Both the position numbers and the translations under genes were made by a program. Positions 49,701-56,306 of a stretch of 64,000 nucleotides of DNA are shown here, one piece after another. The notes under the pieces were generated by a model, which was given only the letters and a program-made list of their open reading frames with translations, was not told the DNA's origin and made no database searches. This DNA comes from Bacteroidaceae bacterium (GTDB lineage Bacteria; Bacteroidota; Bacteroidia; Bacteroidales; Bacteroidaceae), in assembly GCA_016286165.1 (NCBI GenBank), contig JAEESE010000002.1, positions 62,001 to 126,000 of the forward strand. Direction: 5' to 3'. Every line of letters starts with the position of its first letter. Positions within the stretch are counted from its first letter, which is position 1.

Positions 49701-50614
49701 CCTTGATGAAGGCTGTATTGATCACCCGAAGCTGCGCCGAAGCCCGCCACCTCCAACTTCACGCTCTGACCCGATGGGATAGGCCCGACATATACTTGAA
49801 GGAAGTCACCCGACTCAACATAGATGCCCGTCGGGTTGCTCAGGCGTCCCATCTTGTGCCCCCAGCCCATGACGCCGGTCCATTGGTCGCTGCTACTATA
49901 GGCCTTGTAGTCAGCAATGCGGAACGTGCGTTCCGTCTTGTCCCAACCATTGTACGTCGCCCAAGTGTCGTTCTTTACCTTCAGGGCCATGTCAATAACG
50001 CTCTGCGGGACATCGTTCCTCATCGTCGAGATTAACAAATCATCAGAATATGACGACTGCGCGCTATTAAGTTGTGTACAGGCTGTGGTGGTGAAGTAAT
50101 TTAGAAGTTTTTCCGACGACACTTCCGTGAAAGCTGCCTTCTGAGCTGCGAGGGCATCCTGATTCACAGCTGCCGACTCTATCTGCCATACAGAAGCATC
50201 AGAATTGGTGTACCAACGTACGACGGTGTACGACTGCGTAGCTGCACAATGTAAGCCATAGCCACTTCCCTCGGCAAAGGTATAGGCCCCACTGCTCTCG
50301 GCGTAGGTGAAAGACCTACTGCTTGTACCTGTCGGGTATATGACAGAATAATTTGAAGTGGCATTTACATATCTGTCACTCAAAACATTTTTTATAGATA
50401 CCGAGCTGCCCGACACTGACAGATACCATACCTGCGCGTAATTGTCTGCGGCCAGGGCAGATGTTACGAGCGTGTGGTTATTAGTATTTTCCGTTATGTA
50501 ATGATTGTCATATACACTGCTCTTAATACGATAGTATCCCGATGTAATGGCAGCAGAGGCCACGACGCTTATGCTCAGCAGCAAAAGAGTTACGAAAGAT
50601 TTCAAAGGTTTCAT
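43766..50614 (-). CDS. Secreted M60-like mucin metalloprotease fused to a GH33 sialidase, with dockerin
   Basis: The 2282-residue protein contains, in order: signal peptide (LLLLSISVVASA), a beta-trefoil-like module (about 25-115), an M60/enhancin-like peptidase (about 230-660) with HEQGH at 487-491 and a third-ligand glutamate in TEVSNN about 15 residues on, connecting beta domains, a segment paralogous to the N-terminus of the neighbouring sialidase (about 840-1130), further carbohydrate-binding-like modules, a BNR-associated domain (about 1560-1670), a sialidase propeller (YRIP near 1687; Asp-boxes STDGGKTW, STDNGVTW, STDDGATW, STDQGANW), a discoidin-like domain and a dockerin pair (GDVNNDGQVTIADVTALV, VNNDGFVTIADV). 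M60 peptidases cut O-glycosylated mucins, so both activities fit mucus. The start at 50614 gives a proper signal peptide; an earlier ATG at 50677 falls inside the promoter. Confidence 0.92.
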   Translation of the reverse strand: MKPLKSFVTLLLLSISVVASAAITSGYYRIKSSVYDNHYITENTNNHTLVTSALAADNYAQVWYLSVSGSSVSIKNVLSDRYVNATSNYSVIYPTGTSSRSFTYAESSGAYTFAEGSGYGLHCAATQSYTVVRWYTNSDASVWQIESAAVNQDALAAQKAAFTEVSSEKLLNYFTTTACTQLNSAQSSYSDDLLISTMRNDVPQSVIDMALKVKNDTWATYNGWDKTERTFRIADYKAYSSSDQWTGVMGWGHKMGRLSNPTGIYVESGDFLQVYVGPIPSGQSVKLEVAGFGAASGDQYSLHQGMNVLQAASAGNCLIYYEVDNTTNGKAPFTLMSNYADVTVHIEGGTVQGYFDLTKGDDDSDWTHMKMHLMSKETVCLKSSKHVMNLYKEWLFTALGTSSVVDMMNVWKNLSEWEDELIGFTDTQGQTTYGQYCNNVTSVTSLPGTGSPHATNYGTYYYDYSHNLIFNANALMTVADNMWCIAHEQGHNRQAPINMVGNTEVSNNLFSNMAIYKQGRYTSRTASLQEVFRDFQNGVSWPERVAKSCDSYGNYNQQLLHLNWSLYLYFHVLGKDPDFFPRLFDALRADPLVKVKSGNPDNSTLTPADTDYLKYYVKCCQISGCDLTEFFAAFGFFMIPPERDYSITYNGYTTNRFQTINDYGYYYLYVTQNMIDNAKNQVKNMNLPKSNIIFIEDRVTAPDAIYEGHASGEKRTINPDAPVTYFGQVGETGQYTEFNVTCSAYKYNVQSGVVTMVGTGAVGFKVYDSTGELRGVYNTYKFTLPDGIGANYIIKAAAGNGSDVAATFDESIGIIESDVNDVPSAGAQITAENQLISGKLYLLRNTATGNPWISDEGTYYSVPDGGGTLDERCMYYLIKDGNAWKIKNFVTGKYWGKPTAASTTDQGGFVPADEADAGSWSLNFNSNNNIDPQCNGFYINRSSQKLHAWTSSLSSQIYEVTLTYPPFSDFTDKDISISKEAANTLQTGQWYVMFDRGANHGFLYENDKNQLYNTATIPSGSATDNAKYLVRIIGWNNEYYIQTGLGNFFGKIQGSTTVPTTATAAERIILRKIASTDGHYYLTSAEGVVLDANNLSAGDANVVGYGTTIPTSTGGNNDWAFYPVEFVESWSPTITEVYTINNTNANRGALTYEPSKSTTYVWSSGKSGATAFDASIANHQWVIIPIGTTEQFYLYNVGAGKFAVPVTGGTFNGYCWSFSPNAVAIRLVLQDDGTYKLFSVTGDVIMSVSNNYDGPIINYNDIGGNFTITKVDGDQSAAATAALNKLVDNKTAASAVPASGSDGWYIIRIKTHGTYADKYVFPAASEINYNGTYYPLTFDHGANVRPAIDDVTYYTRISNESGNYYWQMPNGKYLYGNSNKFPISTMSKSNFAMDYTNGRGFRMWGSSRYAVPYLLSSQYFIGETSNSGNAYYDIYPINLSEAGIAAWQVLCDDAPDNAQITCSRSDVKGLKAVYKDGFFFLPDNVTPEDTDFTLEGANGVEIDATAHTVALAYDPNLAMVEGSVAVEQGWQTAGRDSEVMLLRVTAKPFKATTNTTMTVSLKNGSETNISALKLYEADSSSPEIYSTGNGAPTKTVVATATISGSTATFNIGNLAAGTHYYWIGATVNSTATLGAVIDAAVTGISYQVVGQTAQNLDLTSVGDSADRGAMVFNAQSYPFLPRDNGSRVYRIPAMVVADDGSIVVAADKRYESYTDIGGGHVIDIVVRRSTDGGKTWSEPITIAKGVGTADNNRCGFGDPSLVKGKDGKLYCLFAAGNLGYFYGQKHVCMSTSTDNGVTWSSSESNPPVDLYSTGAIQNATGVGAAGGYGLYDYFVTSGKGLYTSDGILMYLIPAQTLTASNYTIADGTYWGAAADDYLFYSTDDGATWYFSQTPMIIGGDEAKVIEMNDGSLFGSIRKGGPRRFNTATYTKNGDGTLSFNYGTQWDNDQLHQDSQNNQDILYYQRETTEGKTDVIIHSITTGNHVNFKLYYSTDQGANWTEFLNVQTKGTRYVTMDKNPANGSLYLLFEDQSLNSAGGYTDYNHYPLNFIEITRDQLVQLIPELEKSADEKEVKIVYGLNGETTYGNIDGNTWTSNANSGVEGFTLTKSDGTYDKFSNWNGHYNLAYKPASANVASTFTLTAPEGYLIKSYSLLTAKASSAEHTYTIIAGGTEYTPAFSSSVNGYTEISIANVNAQSTSLSITTTDVSKWLAIADFVVTIVPQTALLGDVNNDGQVTIADVTALVNIILGKNVDEYGRADVNNDGFVTIADVTALVNIILGK

Positions 50615-50666
50615 TCTTAATATAATGTTAGTTGTTAGTTTAGGCAAAAAATCTCTTATTTCGCGA

Positions 50667-50674
50667 CAAAGATA
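50667..50674 (-). promoter_or_regulatory. -7 promoter box for the M60-sialidase operon
   Basis: The minus strand reads TATCTTTG, matching TAnnTTTG, 53 bp upstream of the start. Confidence 0.65.
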
Positions 50675-50740
50675 CAAAGAAATGAGAAAACATCAACTTT
50701 TTTTATAGAAAAAAGAATAATGCTCTAATCTATTACACAC

Positions 50741-50859
50741 GACTGGGCGTATCAGCCTACACAACCGGTCAAAATCTACATTACAACCGTTCAAACGCGT
50801 CAACACAACCAGTCAAATCCATTGTTCAGCCACGCCCGAACGATTGTGACTCTACAGAG
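50741..50859. repeat. 22-bp phased palindrome array 4
   Basis: Cores are centred at 50744.5 (GACTGGGC), 50766.5 (AACCGGTC), 50788.5 (AACCGTTC), 50810.5 (AACCAGTC) and, after one unreadable position at 50832.5, 50854.5 (CTCTACAGAG, one change from CTCTATAGAG). The register is 22 bp throughout and again passes from the GACCGGTC type to the CTCTATAGAG type. The array begins 67 bp upstream of the M60-sialidase -7 box. The rest of the gap (50860-50928) holds nothing recognisable. Confidence 0.75.
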
Positions 50860-50928
50860 AATCATACGACAATATATGAGGTGTATACCAACATTCCAAT
50901 TCTAATTGCCCTGTTGCTGCGGTAGAAC

Positions 50929-50963
50929 ACAAAAAAGTGTCAAGCCGCAATGGCCTGACACTT
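50929..50963 (-). terminator. Intrinsic terminator after the GGGtGRT gene
   Basis: The 12-bp stem AAGTGTCAAGCC / GGCCTGACACTT (50935-50946 and 50952-50963, one G-T pair) is followed on the minus strand by a T-run. Confidence 0.85.
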
Positions 50964-50988
50964 CAATTATATAAAGGTATGAATTCCT

Positions 50989-52005
50989 TTACTTCTTGTT
51001 CAAAGCAAGGTCAATAGCAACGGCGATGGCGACGGTGGCGCCGACCATCGGGTTGTTACCGATGCCGAGGAAGCCCATCATCTCAACGTGAGCGGGCACG
51101 GAGCTGGAGCCGGCGAACTGAGCGTCGGAGTGCATGCGGCCCAGGGTGTCGGTCATACCATAGCTGGCGGGACCGGCTGCCATGTTATCGGGATGCAAGG
51201 TACGGCCTGTGCCACCACCGGAAGCTACGCTGAAGTAGGGCTTGCCTGCGAGCACGCGCTCCTTCTTGTATGTGCCTGCCACGGGGTGCTGGAAACGGGT
51301 GGGGTTGGTGGAGTTACCTGTAATGGAGACGTCTACGTTCTCATGCCACAGGATAGCTACGCCTTCGCGGACATCGTCGGCGCCGTAGCACTTTACCTTC
51401 AAGCGGCTGGGGTTGTTGCCATAAGGCACTTCCTTCACGATCTTCAGCTCAGAGGTGTAGTAGTCGAACTGTGTCTGCACATAGGTGAAGCCGTTGATGC
51501 GGCTGATGATCTGTGCAGCGTCCTTTCCTAAACCGTTGAGGATGACGCGGAGGGGCTTCTGACGAACCTTGTTGGCCATTTCGGCAATCTTGATGGCACC
51601 TTCGGCTGCAGCGAAGCTCTCATGGCCGGCCAGGAAGGCGAAGCACTCGGTCTCCTCGCGCAGCAGACGGGCAGCGAGGTTACCATGGCCAAGACCCACT
51701 TTGCGGTCGTCGGCGACGGAGCCGGGGATGCAGAAGCTTTGCAGACCGATGCCGATAGCCTCGGCTGCATCGGCAGCTGTCTTCACGCCCTTCTTGATGG
51801 CGATGGCAGCGCCGCAAACATATGCCCACTTGGCGTTCTCGAAGCAGATGCGCTGTGTCTCCTCACACATCAAGTAGGGATCCACACCTGCCTTGTCACA
51901 AATCTCGTTGGCCTCTTCAATACTGTTGATGCCATTCTCTTTAAGAGCTGCCAGCACCTGTGCGATGCGACGCTCCTGACTTTCAAACTGTACTTTACGT
52001 ATCAT
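50989..52005 (-). CDS. GGGtGRT family protein
   Basis: The 338-residue protein contains the family-defining GGGTGRT motif (SVASGGGTGRTLHPDN, near residue 265). Its function is not established. It follows a NifU-like scaffold gene by 53 bp, an arrangement I know from other anaerobes, which suggests a role linked to iron-sulfur or sulfur chemistry; that is inference from neighbourhood. No signal peptide is present, so it is cytoplasmic. A strong terminator closes the unit. Confidence 0.92.
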   Translation of the reverse strand: MIRKVQFESQERRIAQVLAALKENGINSIEEANEICDKAGVDPYLMCEETQRICFENAKWAYVCGAAIAIKKGVKTAADAAEAIGIGLQSFCIPGSVADDRKVGLGHGNLAARLLREETECFAFLAGHESFAAAEGAIKIAEMANKVRQKPLRVILNGLGKDAAQIISRINGFTYVQTQFDYYTSELKIVKEVPYGNNPSRLKVKCYGADDVREGVAILWHENVDVSITGNSTNPTRFQHPVAGTYKKERVLAGKPYFSVASGGGTGRTLHPDNMAAGPASYGMTDTLGRMHSDAQFAGSSSVPAHVEMMGFLGIGNNPMVGATVAIAVAIDLALNKK

Positions 52006-52017
52006 AGGAATAATGTA

Positions 52018-52052
52018 GTTTAAAGTTTAATGTTTAATGTCTAATGTTTAAA
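52018..52052. repeat. Short heptanucleotide repeat between two genes
   Basis: Five 7-bp units, GTTTAAA, GTTTAAT, GTTTAAT, GTCTAAT, GTTTAAA, fill most of the gap between the NifU-like and GGGtGRT genes. Confidence 0.8.
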
Positions 52053-52058
52053 ATGCAA

Positions 52059-52760
52059 TTATTCCTTACGTGGGTCAATAGCTTTCACTGCACCCTGCTC
52101 CTCGGTCGTGCGACCATAGGAACCGGTGAACTTCTTGATAGCTTCGTTTGCATCCATGCCGCCCTTGATAGCTTCCATCATCTTGCCGAGGTGAACGTAT
52201 TCGTAGCCGCAAACCTCGTTGTTCTCATCGAGGAACTGCTTGGTGATGTAGCCCTCGGTGAGCTCGAGGTAACGAGTGCCCTTTGCCACGGTGCCGTAGA
52301 GGGTTCCGGTCTGTGAGCGGAGGCCCTTGCCGAGGTCTTCGAGACCGGCGCCAATGGCGAGACCGCCCTCTGAGAAAGCGCTCTGTGTGCGGCCATAGAC
52401 AATCTGCAGGAAGAGTTCGCGCATAGCGGTGTTGATAGCGTCGCAGACGAGGTCGGTGTTGAGGGCCTCAAGAATGGTCTTGCCAGGCAGAATCTCGCTG
52501 GCCATAGCTGCGGAGTGGGTCATACCCGTGCAACCGATGGTCTCTACGAGAGCTTCCTGGATGATGCCGTCCTTGACGTTCAGGCTCAGTTTGCATGCGC
52601 CCTGCTGCGGAGCACACCAACCGATACCATGTGTGTAACCGGAAATGTCCTTAATCTCTTTTGCCTGAATCCACTTGCCCTCTTCGGGAATGGGTGCAGG
52701 TCCATGGTAAGCGCCCTTGCAGACGCTGCACATGTTTTTGACTTCTGTTGAATAAATCAT
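52059..52760 (-). CDS. NifU/IscU-like iron-sulfur cluster assembly scaffold protein
   Basis: The 233-residue protein has an N-terminal CSVC pair (CSVCKGAYHG) and then the NifU-N-like core with cysteines in 'WCAPQQGACKL' and 'TIGCTGMTHSAAMASE'. Scaffolds of this group assemble or carry Fe-S clusters in the cytoplasm. This one is larger than IscU and belongs to the subgroup paired with GGGtGRT proteins. The two genes are on the same strand 53 bp apart. A -7 box lies 45 bp upstream. Confidence 0.88.
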   Translation of the reverse strand: MIYSTEVKNMCSVCKGAYHGPAPIPEEGKWIQAKEIKDISGYTHGIGWCAPQQGACKLSLNVKDGIIQEALVETIGCTGMTHSAAMASEILPGKTILEALNTDLVCDAINTAMRELFLQIVYGRTQSAFSEGGLAIGAGLEDLGKGLRSQTGTLYGTVAKGTRYLELTEGYITKQFLDENNEVCGYEYVHLGKMMEAIKGGMDANEAIKKFTGSYGRTTEEQGAVKAIDPRKE

Positions 52761-52805
52761 AAAGGTTATTGATTAAAAAGGTGTGTGAATGTATTCATTA
52801 GGTCA

Positions 52806-52813
52806 CAAAATTA
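52806..52813 (-). promoter_or_regulatory. -7 promoter box for the NifU-like/GGGtGRT unit
   Basis: The minus strand reads TAATTTTG, matching TAnnTTTG, 45 bp upstream of the start. Confidence 0.55.
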
Positions 52814-52900
52814 CCGCGATATTCCGAATAAACCAAAGCCTTCTTTCAACATTTAAGAACAATTAACAGATATGTGTTTATTGTTTTCAGGAAGAGTGGG

Positions 52901-52908
52901 TATCTTTG
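52901..52908 (+). promoter_or_regulatory. -7 promoter box for the C_GCAxxG_C_C gene
   Basis: TATCTTTG matches TAnnTTTG. An ATTG at 52880-52883 stands 17 bp upstream, near the -33 position. The leader would be about 125 bp. Confidence 0.55.
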
Positions 52909-53036
52909 CCGAGAAAAGAGCTGGGAAATGAACTTTCGGAGCAACGAGAGCAATTCAAGCCCACTTTAATTCCCATGTCTTGAAAAGAGCTTATGAAGCT
53001 AAAGTTGAAAGAGAACGAAAATAACAATAATTGAAT

Positions 53037-53531
53037 ATGATTATCAGTAAAGAAGAATTGGATGCAAGGGTTGCTCGTGCCGTGGACAACTTCATGGCAG
53101 GCTACGGATGCGCACAGAGTGTTGTGGCGGCTTTCGCTGATTTGTATGACCTCGACGAGACGATGGCCAAACGTATTGCAGCCGGTTTCGGTGGCGGCGT
53201 AGGACGGATGCGCATGATGTGTGGTGCCGCGTCTGCCATCGTCATGCTTGTGGGCTTGGACTGCGGTCAGACCGAAGGGAACGACCGCGAAGGCAAGTCC
53301 GCGTGCTACAAAGTAGTGCAGGAACTACTGGCGAAGTCCAGAGCGCAGAACGGCAGCCTCATCTGTGCCGAGATATTAGGAATCAAAGGGCATGAGAAAG
53401 CGCTTTGTTCATACGAAGCCTCACCTCGGACTGCCGAATATTACAAGACACGTCCCTGTGCCGCCAAGGTCGAAAGCGCAGCACGCATCTTCGCGGAGTA
53501 CCTTGGAAAAAGATTTGAGATTAAAGAGTAG
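53037..53531 (+). CDS. C_GCAxxG_C_C family (redox-type) protein
   Basis: The 164-residue protein matches the family pattern: YGCAQSVVAAF near residue 24, FGGGVGRMRMMCGA near 55-65, and later cysteines in LICAEIL, LCSYE and RPCAAKV. Family members are thought to bind a redox cofactor or metal, but no reaction is assigned. It is divergent from the NifU-like/GGGtGRT unit, which makes a shared link to redox or Fe-S metabolism plausible. A TTG six bases upstream is an unlikely start. Confidence 0.88.
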   Translation: MIISKEELDARVARAVDNFMAGYGCAQSVVAAFADLYDLDETMAKRIAAGFGGGVGRMRMMCGAASAIVMLVGLDCGQTEGNDREGKSACYKVVQELLAKSRAQNGSLICAEILGIKGHEKALCSYEASPRTAEYYKTRPCAAKVESAARIFAEYLGKRFEIKE

Positions 53532-53534
53532 AGA

Positions 53535-54656
53535 TTAGTGTGTCTCTACAATCTTTGTAGCAGCCTGCTCGGCGTTACGACGGTCGGTCTGTGTGATGAC
53601 GCGTGCGGCAAGCTGGAGGAAGGCTTGGCCTGATGGCGTGGAGGGGTCTAATACGGCCGGCGTACCTGCGTCACCACTCTCGCATACGCTTTGCACAAGA
53701 GGTATCTGAGCGAGTAAGGGGTAACCTGTTTCTTCAGCCAATTGTTTTACTCCTTCACGACCGAAGATGTAGTAGCGATTGTCGGGCAGCTCGGCAGGCG
53801 TGAACCAACTCATATTCTCCACGAGACCAAGGATAGGCACATTTACTTTTTCGTTGGTGTACATATTTAATCCCTTGCGAGCATCGGCCAGGGCTACCTG
53901 CTGTGGCGTAGACACGATTATGGCACCTGTGATAGGCAGCGTCTGCACGAGGGTAAGGTGAATATCACTGGTTCCTGGAGGTGTATCAAGGATGAAATAG
54001 TCGAGGTCCCCCCAAAGGGCTTCGCCTATAAGTTGTTTCAAAGCGTTTGAGGCCATACCGCCGCGCCACAGAGTTGGCGTGTCAGGATCGACGAAGAAGC
54101 CGATGCTGAGCATCTTCACACCATATTTCTCTATCGGCACGATCATTGCCTTACCATCTACTTCCTCGCTATATATCTGTTGTCCTTCAACCTGGAACAT
54201 CTTAGGCATTGAAGGACCAAAGATGTCGCAATCCAAGAGTCCTACGCGATGACCGAGGCGAGCAAGACCGATGGCAAGGTTGGCAGCCACAGTGCTCTTG
54301 CCTACCCCACCCTTGCCTGAGGATACGGCGATGATGTTGGCTCCACGTGGCCCACCTGCGGAGGGCGTTGATTGGGCTTCAGATTTTCCTCCCCCGGTAA
54401 AGGGCTGAGCCACCTTCGTTTTCACCTCCACCTCGACATCTTTGGACACATAAGCATGAATAGCAGCCTCGGAGGCCTTGACAAGAGATTTAAGGAAAGG
54501 ATTAGTGGGTTTGTCGAAGATGAGGGAAAACGAGACATGGAGACCTGCGATGCGCAAATCGTCCTCCACCATGCCCATCTCTACAATATTTTTGCCAGTG
54601 CCTGGGTAACGCACAGTCTTCAGGGCGTCGATTATGAGTTGAGGATAGAGAGTCAT
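53535..54656 (-). CDS. mrp: Mrp/NBP35 family iron-sulfur carrier ATPase
   Basis: Mrp/ApbC proteins carry Fe-S clusters to target enzymes in the cytoplasm. The 373-residue protein has an N-terminal MIP18/DUF59-type domain (about 1-90) and a deviant Walker A (GKGGVGKST) with 'DCDIFGPSMPKMF' and 'YFILDTPPGTSDIHLT'. A C-terminal CxxC is not visible, only C in SVCESGD. The frame is open further upstream to 54776 through a simple-sequence tract; the ATG at 54656 is the family-like start. It converges on the C_GCAxxG_C_C gene with only 3 bp between stops. Confidence 0.94.
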   Translation of the reverse strand: MTLYPQLIIDALKTVRYPGTGKNIVEMGMVEDDLRIAGLHVSFSLIFDKPTNPFLKSLVKASEAAIHAYVSKDVEVEVKTKVAQPFTGGGKSEAQSTPSAGGPRGANIIAVSSGKGGVGKSTVAANLAIGLARLGHRVGLLDCDIFGPSMPKMFQVEGQQIYSEEVDGKAMIVPIEKYGVKMLSIGFFVDPDTPTLWRGGMASNALKQLIGEALWGDLDYFILDTPPGTSDIHLTLVQTLPITGAIIVSTPQQVALADARKGLNMYTNEKVNVPILGLVENMSWFTPAELPDNRYYIFGREGVKQLAEETGYPLLAQIPLVQSVCESGDAGTPAVLDPSTPSGQAFLQLAARVITQTDRRNAEQAATKIVETH

Positions 54657-54658
54657 AT

Positions 54659-54722
54659 GAATGAAGAATGAAAAATGAAAAATGAAAAGTGAAGAATGAA
54701 GAGTGAGAGTGAAGAATGAAGG
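54659..54722 (-). repeat. Degenerate simple-sequence tract in the mrp leader
   Basis: Overlapping GAATGAA, AAAAATG and AGTGAAG units repeat with a period of about 8 bp, between the mrp start codon and its -7 box. The tract is like the heptamer tract before tamB in position, not in sequence. Confidence 0.75.
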
Positions 54723-54753
54723 ATACTTTATTCGGGTATCCGCTTTCGAGTTG

Positions 54754-54761
54754 CAAAGATA
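54754..54761 (-). promoter_or_regulatory. -7 promoter box for mrp
   Basis: The minus strand reads TATCTTTG, matching TAnnTTTG, about 98 bp upstream of the start. Confidence 0.6.
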
Positions 54762-54878
54762 GTGGAAGTTGTGCAAAAAAACGTAATAAATCCAAAGATT
54801 TACTGCTACAGAACGTTAAAAATGATGTTTTCTTCGTTGAAAGGTCTCTACGATGAATGATTTTCGAACTAAGATAGC

Positions 54879-54886
54879 TACCTTTG
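54879..54886 (+). promoter_or_regulatory. -7 promoter box for the DUF3332 gene
   Basis: TACCTTTG matches TAnnTTTG, 34 bp before the start codon. Confidence 0.65.
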
Positions 54887-54920
54887 TAACACATTATTCC
54901 CCCCTTAAACATTCAACAAC

Positions 54921-55472
54921 ATGAAAAAGATTAGTTTCAGCGTTGCAGCACTCGTGCTCGCAGGTTCACTCTTTTGCTCATCGTGCATAGGTTCATTTGC
55001 TCTTTTCAATAAATATGAGAAATGGCAATGCAACATGACCGACAACAAGTTCGTCAACGCCATCGTTGGCTTTATTCTACAACCTATCGCCGGTTCAATA
55101 ACGCTCTTCGTTGACGCATTAATCCTCAACACCATCGAGTTCTGGAGCGGCGACAATCCAATGGCTGCCAACAATATGCCGTCGAAGGTTATGGGTACCG
55201 ATGGCCGTTACTATGCTATCAAGACCACAAAGAAAGGCTATATCGTAACTTCTCCCGAAGGCATTAAGACCGTCTTTACGCACAACGACAAAGATGACTC
55301 CTGGTCCGTAAGCCAGAATGGCGTCACACGCAAGCTCTTCCGCTATGGCGAGGACGGCAACATCGAAGCTATGCTTCCCAGTGGCAACACCATCACCGTG
55401 ACCAACGACCAAGCCGGTGTGATGCAGGCTCAGCAAGCCGTATGGAATGACGTAAGCTATGCCATGCGTTAA
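54921..55472 (+). CDS. DUF3332 family lipoprotein
   Basis: The 183-residue protein has a lipoprotein signal (VLAGSLFCSSC). The family-typical segment 'IGSFALFNKYEKWQ' follows, then a hydrophobic stretch ('FVNAIVGFILQPIAGSITLF') and a soluble C-terminal half. The family's function is unknown. It has its own promoter and terminator and sits as an island between mrp and trmB, which run the other way. Confidence 0.85.
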   Translation: MKKISFSVAALVLAGSLFCSSCIGSFALFNKYEKWQCNMTDNKFVNAIVGFILQPIAGSITLFVDALILNTIEFWSGDNPMAANNMPSKVMGTDGRYYAIKTTKKGYIVTSPEGIKTVFTHNDKDDSWSVSQNGVTRKLFRYGEDGNIEAMLPSGNTITVTNDQAGVMQAQQAVWNDVSYAMR

Positions 55473-55499
55473 GAACTGACTGACCCTCATGACATAAAT

Positions 55500-55534
55500 A
55501 ATGCCTGCCCTTGCATAGGGGCAGGCATTATTCT
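55500..55534. terminator. Terminator between DUF3332 gene and trmB
   Basis: A perfect 11-bp stem (AATGCCTGCCC / GGGCAGGCATT, 55500-55510 and 55519-55529, 8-nt loop) is followed by ATTCTTTT on the plus strand. It may act on both converging transcripts. Confidence 0.85.
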
Positions 55535-55541
55535 TTTCTAT

Positions 55542-56303
55542 CTATCGGCTCGTGACGAGCGACGATCGTTTTTCCCGATGGTAACTGCGGTAGTCATCCA
55601 TCTCAATGTCAATCTCAGGCTCTACCAGGTCGCCGTTAGCAGGCAAGTGAAAACATAGGTACTTGATAGTGATACCTCGGTCAAGCCACTGCTGCTCGTA
55701 GTATGTCTTGATTGACAAGTCAAGAGAAGTCACGCCGCTCTCTCCATACAAGTCCTCTGTGCACACTTCTACTGGCAGACGGTTTACCTCTGTGACATAT
55801 TTAGTATAAGTGAAGAGGAAGTTTGAGTCAGTCTTGAGATGAATGAGTCCACCGTCGTCGAGGAAACGACGATAACGGGCAAGGAAATAGGATGAGGTAA
55901 GACGTTTCGTCGGTTTCTTCATTTGCGGGTCGGAGAAGGTGAGCCAAATCTCCTGCACCTCGCCCGGTGCGAAGAAGCGATCGATTATCTCGATATTCGT
56001 GCGCAGGAAAGCAACGTTGGTCAAACCTTCGCGCTGCGATTCGGTGGCACCGCTCCACATACGGGCTCCCTTGATATCCACGCCAATGAAGTTGCGGTCG
56101 GGATATCGCCGAGCCAGTCCCACTGCATATTCACCCCGGCCACAGCCCAGTTCCAGTACAATAGGATTATCGTTGTGGAAGAAATCCTCACGCCAACGAC
56201 CTTTCATTCGAAACGGCACGTCTTCGACTACCGAAAAGGGGTACTCGAAGACGTGAGGATAGTTCGCCATATCGGCGAATTTGGCCAACTTACCTTTGCT
56301 CAT
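55542..56303 (-). CDS. trmB: tRNA (guanine(46)-N7)-methyltransferase
   Basis: TrmB adds m7G at position 46 of tRNA using S-adenosylmethionine. The 253-residue protein shows the SAM-binding motif [16 protein letters not shown], the following acidic GVDIKGARM, and the TrmB-specific '[17 protein letters not shown]' stretch in place of the usual F.DPW.K.RH. It starts 3 bp after the ilvE stop, so the two are co-transcribed. Confidence 0.94.
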   Translation of the reverse strand: MSKGKLAKFADMANYPHVFEYPFSVVEDVPFRMKGRWREDFFHNDNPIVLELGCGRGEYAVGLARRYPDRNFIGVDIKGARMWSGATESQREGLTNVAFLRTNIEIIDRFFAPGEVQEIWLTFSDPQMKKPTKRLTSSYFLARYRRFLDDGGLIHLKTDSNFLFTYTKYVTEVNRLPVEVCTEDLYGESGVTSLDLSIKTYYEQQWLDRGITIKYLCFHLPANGDLVEPEIDIEMDDYRSYHREKRSSLVTSR

Positions 56304-56306
56304 TCT

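Noticed and set aside
53535-54776. Longer mrp product starting at 54776
   Set aside because: The extra 40 residues are a translation of a simple-sequence tract and lie across the -7 box.
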